DNA from: Pedobacter sp. BS3
Lineage (GTDB): Bacteria; Bacteroidota; Bacteroidia; Sphingobacteriales; Sphingobacteriaceae
Direction: 5' to 3'
DNA length: 64,000 nucleotides
Assembly (NCBI RefSeq): GCF_008274585.1
Contig: NZ_VTRT01000005.1
Location: forward strand, 62,001-126,000
Positions 17,455-25,214 of the stretch are shown piece by piece. How positions within the stretch are numbered: position 1 is the first letter of the stretch; each line of letters begins with the position of its first letter. The notes below the pieces were generated by a model. That model did no database searches and was not told where the DNA came from. It saw only the letters and a list, made by a program, of their open reading frames with translations. A program made the position numbers and the translations under genes.

Positions 17455-17820
17455 TTATATGTCGGATTGCTCAATATTTGAAAACGAAACAGCTATTTTA
17501 AAATCAACTTTTAACAATTCTCCTTCGGCAATAAAAGGAAATACCTTTACCGATAAAATATCAATGATCTTTGTATGTGGTATTTTTCTTAATATCTTTT
17601 TATTAATGAATACGGCCTCAACATATTCATTTTTTACTTCGAACATTTCAAAACCATTCGGTATAAGCAGATCAAAAGACCGGCTTAGTCCATGTTTCCC
17701 CTGCGGAGAATATTTGCCAACTACCAATATATCATGAAAAGGCGGAAGTTTTATTTCTTCAAAAGAGAGGCTGATGCTGTAATGAGGCTCTGATTTGTTA
17801 TTCCGGGCTGTCTTGCTCAT
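17455..17820 (-). CDS. Unknown 121-residue cytoplasmic protein, partner of the CBS-DHp gene
   Basis: No family is recognised. The protein has no signal or membrane segment, is mostly beta-like, and contains the conserved-looking stretches LPPFHDILVVGKYSPQGKHGLSRSFDLLIPNGFEMFEV and VFPFIAEGELLKVDFKIAVSF. It is the first gene of a two-gene unit with the CBS-DHp protein, separated by zero bases, so a joint function is plausible. Base composition is AT-rich compared with the flanking GH31 and glgB genes. Confidence 0.65.
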   Translation of the reverse strand: MSKTARNNKSEPHYSISLSFEEIKLPPFHDILVVGKYSPQGKHGLSRSFDLLIPNGFEMFEVKNEYVEAVFINKKILRKIPHTKIIDILSVKVFPFIAEGELLKVDFKIAVSFSNIEQSDI

Positions 17821-18086
17821 AATTGCCTGATAAACTATTGAAACAAATTTAATATAATTTTTTAAAAGTTAATTTCTTTATTTAAAAAAATGTAAATCGT
17901 TACACTTTCTTAGAGATAATTTTCAACCGGATGTACTTTGCAATGGCTATCAGCGGGTTACCCCGTGTTTGATATATTCAGAGCCGCCCCCCAAAGATAT
18001 CTCCATTATTTGCATATTTATTTTCTCATTCTCACAATTCTTTTTATAACTTGTAAAACTGTTTTTACTTTAAAAAATATCTCCTG

Positions 18087-20009
18087 ATGGAAAAAGAGCC
18101 GAACCAGGTAATTGCTATTTCACGTTTTACAGACTTTGATATAAGCCTGTTCAGAGCCGGGAAACATTTTAAATTATACGAAAAATTTGGGTCACATGTT
18201 ACAGATCATCAGGGTTTTTCCGGAACTTATTTTGCGGTTTGGGCTCCCAATGCCGAGCGGGTTTCGGTTATGGGTAACTTTAATGGCTGGAACCGGTACA
18301 CACACACATTGTATGTCCGGTGGGATGGTTCGGGCATTTGGGAAGGCTTTATTCCCGGTGTAAAAACCGGCGAAACCTATAAATATTTTATACGTTCGCA
18401 TAACGGCGAGGAGCTTGAAAAAGCCGATCCCTTTGCGTTGCGTTGGGAAGAGCCGCCACATACAGCGTCTATTGTATGGGATACCTGGTATGAGTGGAAC
18501 GATGAAAAATGGATGGACAGACGGGCTGAGAAAAACGCTCTGAATAAGCCTGTTTCGGTTTATGAAGTGCACATTGGCTCCTGGGCCCGCAGTCCGGAAT
18601 CGCCCGACCAGTTTCTGGGCTACCGCGAAATTGCCGATAAGCTGGTTCCTTATGTTAAGGAAATGGGCTTTACCCATGTTGAGCTTATGCCGGTGATGGA
18701 ACATCCGTATTATCCCTCATGGGGATACCAGGTTACCGGCTATTTTGCAGCTTCGTCGCGTTACGGTGCGCCGCAGGATCTGATGTACCTGGTAGAAAAG
18801 CTGCATCAGCATGATATTGGTATTATTTTAGACTGGGTTCCGTCACATTTTCCGGGCGATTCCCACGGTTTATACCGGTTTGACGGAACGCACTTGTATG
18901 AACATGCCGATGAACGGCAGGGTTTCCATCCCGATTGGAAATCGTACATCTTTAATTACGGGCGTAACGAGGTAAGAGCCTTCCTGATCAGTAACGCGAT
19001 TTTCTGGCTGGACCGTTTTCATGCCGATGGCTTACGGGTTGATGCCGTGGCCTCTATGCTGTACCTGGATTATTCCCGCAAGGAAGGTGAGTGGATACCT
19101 AACCAGTTTGGCGGTCGTGAGAACCTGGATGCCATCAGCTTTTTTAAAGATCTCAATACGGCGGTCTATGGCAATTTTCCGGATGTGCAGACCATTGCAG
19201 AGGAGTCGACCGCATGGCCAGGCGTAAGCAAACCGGTGTTTTCGGGCGGTTTAGGTTTTGGGATGAAGTGGATGATGGGCTGGATGAACGATACACTCAG
19301 CTATTTTCAGCTGGAGCCCGTTTACCGGAAATATCATCACGGACAGATCACCTTTAGCACCGTGTATGCCTTTACCGAAAATTTTATGCTTCCGCTTTCG
19401 CACGATGAGGTAGTGCATGGCAAACGGTCTATGCTGTACAAAATGCCGGGCGATGACTGGCAGCGATTTGCCAATTTACGGCTACTGTACACTTATATGT
19501 TTACACATCCGGGAACCAAGCTGTTGTTTATGGGTGATGAATTTGCGCAAAGCTCAGAATGGAATTACGCTCAATCGTTAGACTGGCATCTGCTGGAGTA
19601 TGCACCCCATGTTGGCGTAAGTAAGCTGGTAAAATCGCTGAATGCATTATACCGCTCAGAACCAGCTTTATTTGAACGGAGTTTTTCTGCCGATGGCTTT
19701 GAATGGATCGATGTAAATGATGCAGCAAACTCGGTGCTGGTTTATGCCCGGAAAGGTAACTGGCCGGATGATGAGCTGATTATTGTACTCAATATGACAC
19801 CCGTTGTACGAAATGATTTCCGGATTGGTGTTCCGGGAGCAGGCGAATGGAAGGAAATATTTAACAGCGATTCACCAGTATATAATGGTAGCGGCATAAG
19901 CCAGAAAGGCAAATTAACAGCAGAAGCTATTCTGTGGATGAACAAGCAACATTCATTAGCTATACAATTACCGCCACTGGCTGGTATTGTATTAAAGCGG
20001 GCGAAATAA
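18087..20009 (+). CDS. glgB: 1,4-alpha-glucan branching enzyme
   Basis: Makes alpha-1,6 branches in glycogen. An N-terminal CBM48 is at about 30-110 (FAVWAPNAERVSVMGNFNGWNRYTH), then the GH13_9 barrel. Catalytic signatures are HFHADGLRVDAVASMLYLDY region with nucleophile Asp319, QTIAEESTAWPGV with the acid/base Glu372/373, and LPLSHDEVVHGK. A C-terminal beta-domain ends in PPLAGIVLKRAK. Length 640 matches the bacterial enzyme without the long N1 domain. It follows 266 bases of AT-rich leader. No glgA or glgC is present in this window. Confidence 0.96.
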   Translation: MEKEPNQVIAISRFTDFDISLFRAGKHFKLYEKFGSHVTDHQGFSGTYFAVWAPNAERVSVMGNFNGWNRYTHTLYVRWDGSGIWEGFIPGVKTGETYKYFIRSHNGEELEKADPFALRWEEPPHTASIVWDTWYEWNDEKWMDRRAEKNALNKPVSVYEVHIGSWARSPESPDQFLGYREIADKLVPYVKEMGFTHVELMPVMEHPYYPSWGYQVTGYFAASSRYGAPQDLMYLVEKLHQHDIGIILDWVPSHFPGDSHGLYRFDGTHLYEHADERQGFHPDWKSYIFNYGRNEVRAFLISNAIFWLDRFHADGLRVDAVASMLYLDYSRKEGEWIPNQFGGRENLDAISFFKDLNTAVYGNFPDVQTIAEESTAWPGVSKPVFSGGLGFGMKWMMGWMNDTLSYFQLEPVYRKYHHGQITFSTVYAFTENFMLPLSHDEVVHGKRSMLYKMPGDDWQRFANLRLLYTYMFTHPGTKLLFMGDEFAQSSEWNYAQSLDWHLLEYAPHVGVSKLVKSLNALYRSEPALFERSFSADGFEWIDVNDAANSVLVYARKGNWPDDELIIVLNMTPVVRNDFRIGVPGAGEWKEIFNSDSPVYNGSGISQKGKLTAEAILWMNKQHSLAIQLPPLAGIVLKRAK

Positions 20010-20091
20010 CAATGTATTGAGGATTGTATAAGGTATTTAAGATATGGGGCAACCAAATAACCAAAAGATCAAAACAACGAATTAACGAACA

Positions 20092-21489
20092 ATGTACAAA
20101 CTGAAGTTAAGCGGCTTTTTGCTGCTTCTCGCTTGTAATTTTGCCCAGGCGAAAGATTATTTAATAAGTTCAGCTGCAGAGCTATCAGCCCTTAAATTGC
20201 AACCGGGCGATAAAGTACTGTTAAAATCCGGCGAATGGAAAAACCAGCGTTTGATATTTAAAGCGCAGGGAACCGAAGCTCAGCCGGTTATTTTGCAGGC
20301 CGAGAATCCGCAAGCAACAGTTCTAACCGGTGAAACAACCTTATTAATTGACGGTAAGTATCTTGAAGTTGATGGATTGAATTTCCGGGACGGTTATTCT
20401 TCTAAAAGTGATGTGGTGGTTTTTTCTAAGAATTCATCTCATTGCCGTTTTACCAATTCGGCAATTATAAATTATAATCCGTCCGATAAAAAGCTGGATT
20501 ACAAATGGATATCGCTGTTTGGTAACCATAATCGTGTTGACCACTGCTACATTAAAGGTAAAACCCACCAGGGAACAACACTGGTAGTTTGGGTAGAAAA
20601 TACGCCGAACGAGCATCGTATCGACCATAATTTCTTTGCCGACCGTCCCGATCTGGGTGCGAATGGCGGCGAAACCATCCGGATTGGTACCAGTCAGGTT
20701 TCTATGAACGAATCGCGTACACTGGTAGAAGATAATATTTTTTATCACTGCGATGGCGAGATGGAAATCATCTCGAACAAGAGCTGCTACAATATTATTC
20801 GCAATAACCTGTTTTACGAATCTGTGGGTACGCTCACCTTACGGCACGGTAATTTTGTATCCGTTTACGGAAATTATTTTATAGGTAACGGTGTGCAAAA
20901 TACCGGGGGCATCCGCGTTATTGGCGAAAATCATCAGGTTTACCGGAACTATTTGCAGGGGCTTGCCGGTGATGGTTTACGATCCTCCATATCGGTAATG
21001 GATGCTTTTGAAAATCCCCAGCTGTTTGAATACTGGCAGGTGAAAAATGCGCTGATCGCACAAAACATGATGGTGAATTGCAGGCAGGGTTTTGATATTG
21101 GAGCCGGCCGGGATGGAAAAGAGGGCAAGCGGGTGGTGCCGCCGAAGAATTTATCGCTTATCAATAATATCCTGGTATCAACTCCCGCCATAAAATTTAC
21201 AGACGAACCGCAAGGTAAAACCATTGAAAATAACTGGATCGAGGGTAAACCCGGTAAGAGTAGTCCAGATGGATTTACCCAGGATAAGCTGGGAATACGT
21301 AAAACCGGTAACGGGTTATGGTTGCCTGAAAAAGGCAGTAAAGCTGAAACGTTATTAAACGCTGAGCTATCTCAAAAGCGTAAAATGCCGATAAAAGAAA
21401 CATACGTTAACCCTGATGATTTACTACAGGGAAAAGATATTGGTCCGCAATGGCTGCAGCGTAATGAAAAGCTCGAAGTGAAACTTTAG
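20092..21489 (+). CDS. Polysaccharide lyase family 6 (alginate lyase/chondroitinase B type)
   Basis: Secreted right-handed beta-helix lyase that breaks uronic-acid polymers by beta-elimination. Signal peptide at about 1-20 (cleavage near AQA-KD). The PL6 signature region reads GETIRIGTSQ, then EIISNKSCYNIIRNNLFYESVGTLTLRHGNFVSVYGNYFIGNG, containing the Lys and Arg used as base and acid. The 465-residue size is the single-domain PL6 form. Alginate is the commonest substrate of the family, chondroitin/dermatan the alternative. It follows glgB by 82 bases but is unlikely to share its function. Confidence 0.88.
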   Translation: MYKLKLSGFLLLLACNFAQAKDYLISSAAELSALKLQPGDKVLLKSGEWKNQRLIFKAQGTEAQPVILQAENPQATVLTGETTLLIDGKYLEVDGLNFRDGYSSKSDVVVFSKNSSHCRFTNSAIINYNPSDKKLDYKWISLFGNHNRVDHCYIKGKTHQGTTLVVWVENTPNEHRIDHNFFADRPDLGANGGETIRIGTSQVSMNESRTLVEDNIFYHCDGEMEIISNKSCYNIIRNNLFYESVGTLTLRHGNFVSVYGNYFIGNGVQNTGGIRVIGENHQVYRNYLQGLAGDGLRSSISVMDAFENPQLFEYWQVKNALIAQNMMVNCRQGFDIGAGRDGKEGKRVVPPKNLSLINNILVSTPAIKFTDEPQGKTIENNWIEGKPGKSSPDGFTQDKLGIRKTGNGLWLPEKGSKAETLLNAELSQKRKMPIKETYVNPDDLLQGKDIGPQWLQRNEKLEVKL

Positions 21490-21497
21490 TTTAACCG

Positions 21498-21941
21498 TTA
21501 TTTTAACGTTGCTCTAACACTTTTTACTTCTGCTGCGGTAACAGCCGGGCCCTTATTGCCAAAAGAGTTGCGTACATAGGTCAGCACATCGGCAATTTCC
21601 TGGTCTTTCATGCTGAATGCAGGCATTGCGTTAGAGTAAATTTCGCCATCTATTTCAATATCTTCATTAAGCCCCTGGAGCAAAATCTTGATCAGGCGTT
21701 TTTTATCGCCTAATACATACGGAGTTTTAATAAGTGGTGGATTCAGGTTGGGAACGCCACCTCCGTCTGCCTGGTGGCAGGTAACGCAATATTGCAGGTA
21801 CAACGCCTTGCCATGGATCATCGCTGTTTGTACTATTGTGCCAGTGGGTTTTTTAGGCTGAACGGCAGGCTTTTTAGTTTGCGCCTGTACGAAAAAAATA
21901 AACAAGGAAGCGATAGCTATAGTAAGACTGTATTTTCTCAT
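21498..21941 (-). CDS. Mono-heme class I cytochrome c
   Basis: Exported electron carrier. Signal peptide at about 1-20 (SLTIAIASLFIFFVQAQ). The heme-binding CVTCH lies in GKALYLQYCVTCHQADGGGVPNLNPPL, and the distal Met ligand is probably in SNAMPAFSMKDQEIADVLTYVRNSFGN. The length of 147 is typical. In this organism such cytochromes often pass electrons from PQQ- or FAD-dependent dehydrogenases; a PQQ-type sugar dehydrogenase gene lies just upstream on the same strand, separated by the repeat region. Confidence 0.92.
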   Translation of the reverse strand: MRKYSLTIAIASLFIFFVQAQTKKPAVQPKKPTGTIVQTAMIHGKALYLQYCVTCHQADGGGVPNLNPPLIKTPYVLGDKKRLIKILLQGLNEDIEIDGEIYSNAMPAFSMKDQEIADVLTYVRNSFGNKGPAVTAAEVKSVRATLK

Positions 21942-22265
21942 TTAGTTGTTAGTTGTTAGTTGTTCGTCATTCGTTGTTAGGCCTCACCCCCAACCCTCCG
22001 CCGGCTGGCAGAAGGGGAGTAGTTTCTGCTCCTTGTCTTGTCTCTTGCCTGGGCCACCCCGACCCTCCCAACCGCGTGCCGCCTTAGCTTTAGTGGTGGC
22101 GCAAGGGAAGGAGTAAGACTGTGCTATTCATCTCGTTTCCTGCATCTATGTCCTTGCTTGGCCTCATCCCTAACTCCGCCAACTGGCGGAAGAAGGGAAC
22201 CGGGCAGTGCGATTTGTTTAGCTTGAGCCTTCTACCTCTAAACCTTCTGCCTTCCACCTTTCTTG

Positions 22266-22515
22266 CTTCCGGTCTTTTCTGACCTTCCCGACTTCCGAAC
22301 TATGAACCATTAGCCATTAGCCATTAGTCATGAACTATGAACCATCAGCAAGTAAGCTTCCGGTTTTTTCTGACTTTGCCGACTTCCGAACTATGAACCA
22401 TTAGCCATTAGCCATTAGCCATGAACTATGAACCATCAGCAAGTAAGCTTCCGGTCTTTTCTGACTTTGCCGACTTCCGGACTATAAGCCATGAACCATG
22501 AACTATGAGCCGTGA
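22266..22515. repeat. Tandem 91-bp repeat, about 2.7 copies
   Basis: Units begin with CTTCCGGT at 22266, 22357 and 22448, giving an exact period of 91. Each contains a run of CTATGAACCATTAGCC-like words. The copies are contiguous without spacers. The flanking stretch 21942-22265 holds further low-complexity C/T-rich repeats and no credible gene. Confidence 0.85.
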
Positions 22516-22519
22516 CCAG

Positions 22520-23824
22520 CTACTTCCCACCCTGATACATAATCCGGTAAACCGTTCCTTTTGCATCGTCTGTTACATATAACGAGCCGTCAGGCCCTTG
22601 AGCTAAACCGCAGGGACGATGTTGTGCATCTCTTGGGGATTTAACCTCGCTGACACCAGAAAAACCATCGGCAAAAATTTCCCATTCTCCGGATGGCTTT
22701 CCGTCTTTAAACGGAACAAATGCCACAAAATAACCGGCCTGCGGTTCAGGAGCCCTGTTCCACGAACCGTGAAAGGCAATAAAGGCACCGTGTTTATATT
22801 TTTCCGGGAACATCGATCCGGTATAAAATAGTAATCCGTTAGGGGCGAGGTGGGCCGGAAAAGCAACCACAGGTTTCAGGTATTTGTTACTTCCTTCCTT
22901 TTTACCATCGCCGCCATATTCCGGCGCCTGCATGATTTTCTTTTTAAAAGGATCATAATAGGTGTATGGCCAGCCGGCATCGTCGCCTTTTTTTATCATA
23001 TACATACATTCGGCAGGCAAATCGGCGGAAGCCTTGGCATCATAATATTGCGGGAACATATCCAGTTGATCGCGGCCGTGCTGCATGACAAATAATGTAT
23101 TGTTTTGAGTATTCCAGTCTAAGCCAACCACATTACGTAAACCGGTTGCGTAATGTACGCCATCACTATACGTTTGGTTTTGCTTATTGGCCTTAAATTG
23201 CCAGATCCCACCGGCCGAATCAAGCAGCGGACAGCCCGGAATGCCCGGTGAGCCCTGGGTGCGATCCTGAACCTGACAGGAATTTTTATAAGCGCCAATG
23301 TTGACGTAAATGTTATTGTCATTATCCAGCACAATCGATTTGGTTTCATGCTGACGGCGTGATATCAGCCCGGTAACCAGCTTTTCAGGGTTGTCTGTAT
23401 CGGTTACCTTATTGGTATTATCCAGCTTGTATCTGAAAACCTCCTCGTTAGATGAGGCATACAAATAACCGTCTTTTAAGTAAATGCCTGTGCCACCATA
23501 ATTTCCAAAGCCTTTTTGCTCATCCATGCGGCCATCGTTATCCGTATCATGCAGCCAGATGATCCCATTGTTATTAACCGGGCGGGCAAGCTTTACGTAA
23601 ATATCGCCCTGGGGCGTTACGGCAAGATGCCTGGCTTTGCCCAATTTGTCGGCAGCTTTTAACGCACTAAACCCCGCCGGAAGCTTTAAACCAGCATTGT
23701 CCTGGTCAGGAGCAGGTAACGTTTGAGCCGGGGCTGTCTTCGGTTGTTCATGATTGGCGCAAAATCCAAAAAAAGCAGTACTCGAAATTCCTGTCAGGAG
23801 GAGAAAAATGACGGGCTTTTTCAT
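22520..23824 (-). CDS. PQQ-type soluble glucose/sorbosone dehydrogenase family protein
   Basis: Six-bladed beta-propeller of the sorbosone/aldose dehydrogenase family, acting in the periplasm. N-terminal export signal (VIFLLLTGISSTAFFGFC; Cys22 could be a weak lipobox). Motifs are HLAVTPQGDIYVKL, YASSNEEVFRYKL, GLRNVVGLDWNTQNNTLFVMQHGRDQL, APNGLLFYTGSMFP, GAFIAFHGSWNR and the closing GLAQGPDGSLYVTDDAKGTVYRI. The ligands for PQQ cannot be verified by eye. The cytochrome c gene downstream is a candidate electron acceptor, an inference from proximity. Confidence 0.88.
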   Translation of the reverse strand: MKKPVIFLLLTGISSTAFFGFCANHEQPKTAPAQTLPAPDQDNAGLKLPAGFSALKAADKLGKARHLAVTPQGDIYVKLARPVNNNGIIWLHDTDNDGRMDEQKGFGNYGGTGIYLKDGYLYASSNEEVFRYKLDNTNKVTDTDNPEKLVTGLISRRQHETKSIVLDNDNNIYVNIGAYKNSCQVQDRTQGSPGIPGCPLLDSAGGIWQFKANKQNQTYSDGVHYATGLRNVVGLDWNTQNNTLFVMQHGRDQLDMFPQYYDAKASADLPAECMYMIKKGDDAGWPYTYYDPFKKKIMQAPEYGGDGKKEGSNKYLKPVVAFPAHLAPNGLLFYTGSMFPEKYKHGAFIAFHGSWNRAPEPQAGYFVAFVPFKDGKPSGEWEIFADGFSGVSEVKSPRDAQHRPCGLAQGPDGSLYVTDDAKGTVYRIMYQGGK

Positions 23825-24218
23825 CTGTTTGTTTTTTATGTTTTTAATGGTCAGATGAAACCTTCGATGCTTATCTAATGTTTATTTTAAGCATGCTGGT
23901 TTCATGAGATAATTGTTTATCAATAAAATATAACACCGTTTACAATCAGCGGTTTGAATACCCGGCCAATTTGTTTTCAGATCAAGCGTAAAGTTGCTAA
24001 AACCAGCCGATATAAAAAATAACCGGGTTTGGCTTTTTGTTTTGAGAATTTGGCTTTGGGTATACCCGTTTTAAGCCCGGGCTTGTCCGGTTATGGGCAG
24101 ATAATCATGGTAATCACAACTTTATTATAAATATCAGATAATACGTTTCAGAATATTACTTTTAGGCTCATGGAAACCTAAGAACACAGGTTGACAGTTT
24201 TAATTGCTTAATAATTTA
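23825..24218. other. Intergenic region between divergent genes
   Basis: About 390 bases of AT-rich DNA between the divergent sugar dehydrogenase and AhpD-like genes. It should hold both promoters but no TAnnTTTG box was found at a useful place, and no ORF, hairpin or repeat stands out. Confidence 0.5.
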
Positions 24219-24677
24219 ATGATGGAAAAAATATCGTACAACGAGCTGCCGGACGGCCTGATGCAGGTTATGAGGCAGGTAGAAGCTTACATTAACGGTT
24301 CAGGACTTGATCGCAAGCTGCTTGAGCTGCTACGTATGAGAGTATCGCAGATAAACAGTTGTGCCTATTGTATGGATATGCACTATAAAGAAGCTATTCA
24401 TGCAGGCGAAACGCCGTTACGTTTGATCTCTGTATCAGCCTGGCGGGAAACGCCATATTATTCGCCAAAAGAACAAGCAGTGCTGGCTTTCGCCGAAACG
24501 CTTACGCGGATGCGGGAAGAGGAGCACAGCGACCATATCCATGAAGATCTGCTGAAATATTTCTCTAAACAGGAAATAGCATACCTTAGCCTTGCTGTGG
24601 CCCAGATCAATTCCTGGAACCGTTTGATGCGTTCGTTTGGAAGTGTTCCCGGAAATTATAAAGTAGGGCAGCATTGA
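24219..24677 (+). CDS. AhpD-like carboxymuconolactone decarboxylase-family protein
   Basis: Small helical protein of the alkylhydroperoxidase D family. The redox motif is CAYCMDMH (CxxC then H) at about residues 48-55, in LRMRVSQINSCAYCMDMHYKEA. Members can reduce peroxides with a thiol pair. The rest (SPKEQAVLAFAETLTRM, AYLSLAVAQINSWNRLMRSFG) is typical. Start is one of two adjacent ATGs (24219 or 24222). The length of about 152 is normal. No redox partner gene adjoins. Confidence 0.9.
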   Translation: MMEKISYNELPDGLMQVMRQVEAYINGSGLDRKLLELLRMRVSQINSCAYCMDMHYKEAIHAGETPLRLISVSAWRETPYYSPKEQAVLAFAETLTRMREEEHSDHIHEDLLKYFSKQEIAYLSLAVAQINSWNRLMRSFGSVPGNYKVGQH

Positions 24678-25214
24678 AAAGTTAAAAGTAAAAAGTTGAG
24701 CACAGCGATCCCCCCGAGTAATTCGGGGTTGGGGGTTGAACGTAGTGAGATCCCGGCTATTCGTATTAGCTCTGTCTGTGCTCCCACTTTACTTGCCGTT
24801 TTTTTGCTAATAACTGTCTAATAATCAATAAATTGATAGCAAAAACCCTAAAATTAACTTGACGCCTATGCGAGACTTCGGGATCGAAATGACGCTGCTT
24901 TTTGACTTTTTAGTCAGCCCCCCTCCGTATAACCTAACTAACAGGCTTTTAGTGTCTTTGAGCCTTGTGGGCCTATCTAAAAAAACATTATCCAATACGC
25001 TTTAAACCAGATTCCCGAACCGGGAGGAAAACAAAGTAAGGTTTAATTTTTTTTAAATTGCCTTTTTTCATGTTTTTCATATACTTTTATTGTTCGAAGG
25101 TAAACGTGTTTAAAAATATTCAGGAGCAATTATTTTAATTTGTAATCGGTAGATAAAAATCACATTTGTTACCTTTTATTTTACCAGTTAATAAAAACAT
25201 TAAAATACATAAAA
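24678..25214. other. Gene-free region with decayed repeat
   Basis: About 540 bases without a credible gene. The first 110 hold short inverted pieces, including CCCCGA-gtaat-TCGGGG (24714-24729 area) and repeated GCG/ACG-TAGTGAGATCCC-like words, which look like a decayed dispersed repeat. The remainder is AT-rich and should carry the promoter of the E1-nitroreductase gene, though no clear box is seen. Confidence 0.5.

Noticed and set aside
22266-22515. Possible CRISPR array
   Set aside because: Units are 91 bp, contiguous and without unique spacers, and no cas gene is present.
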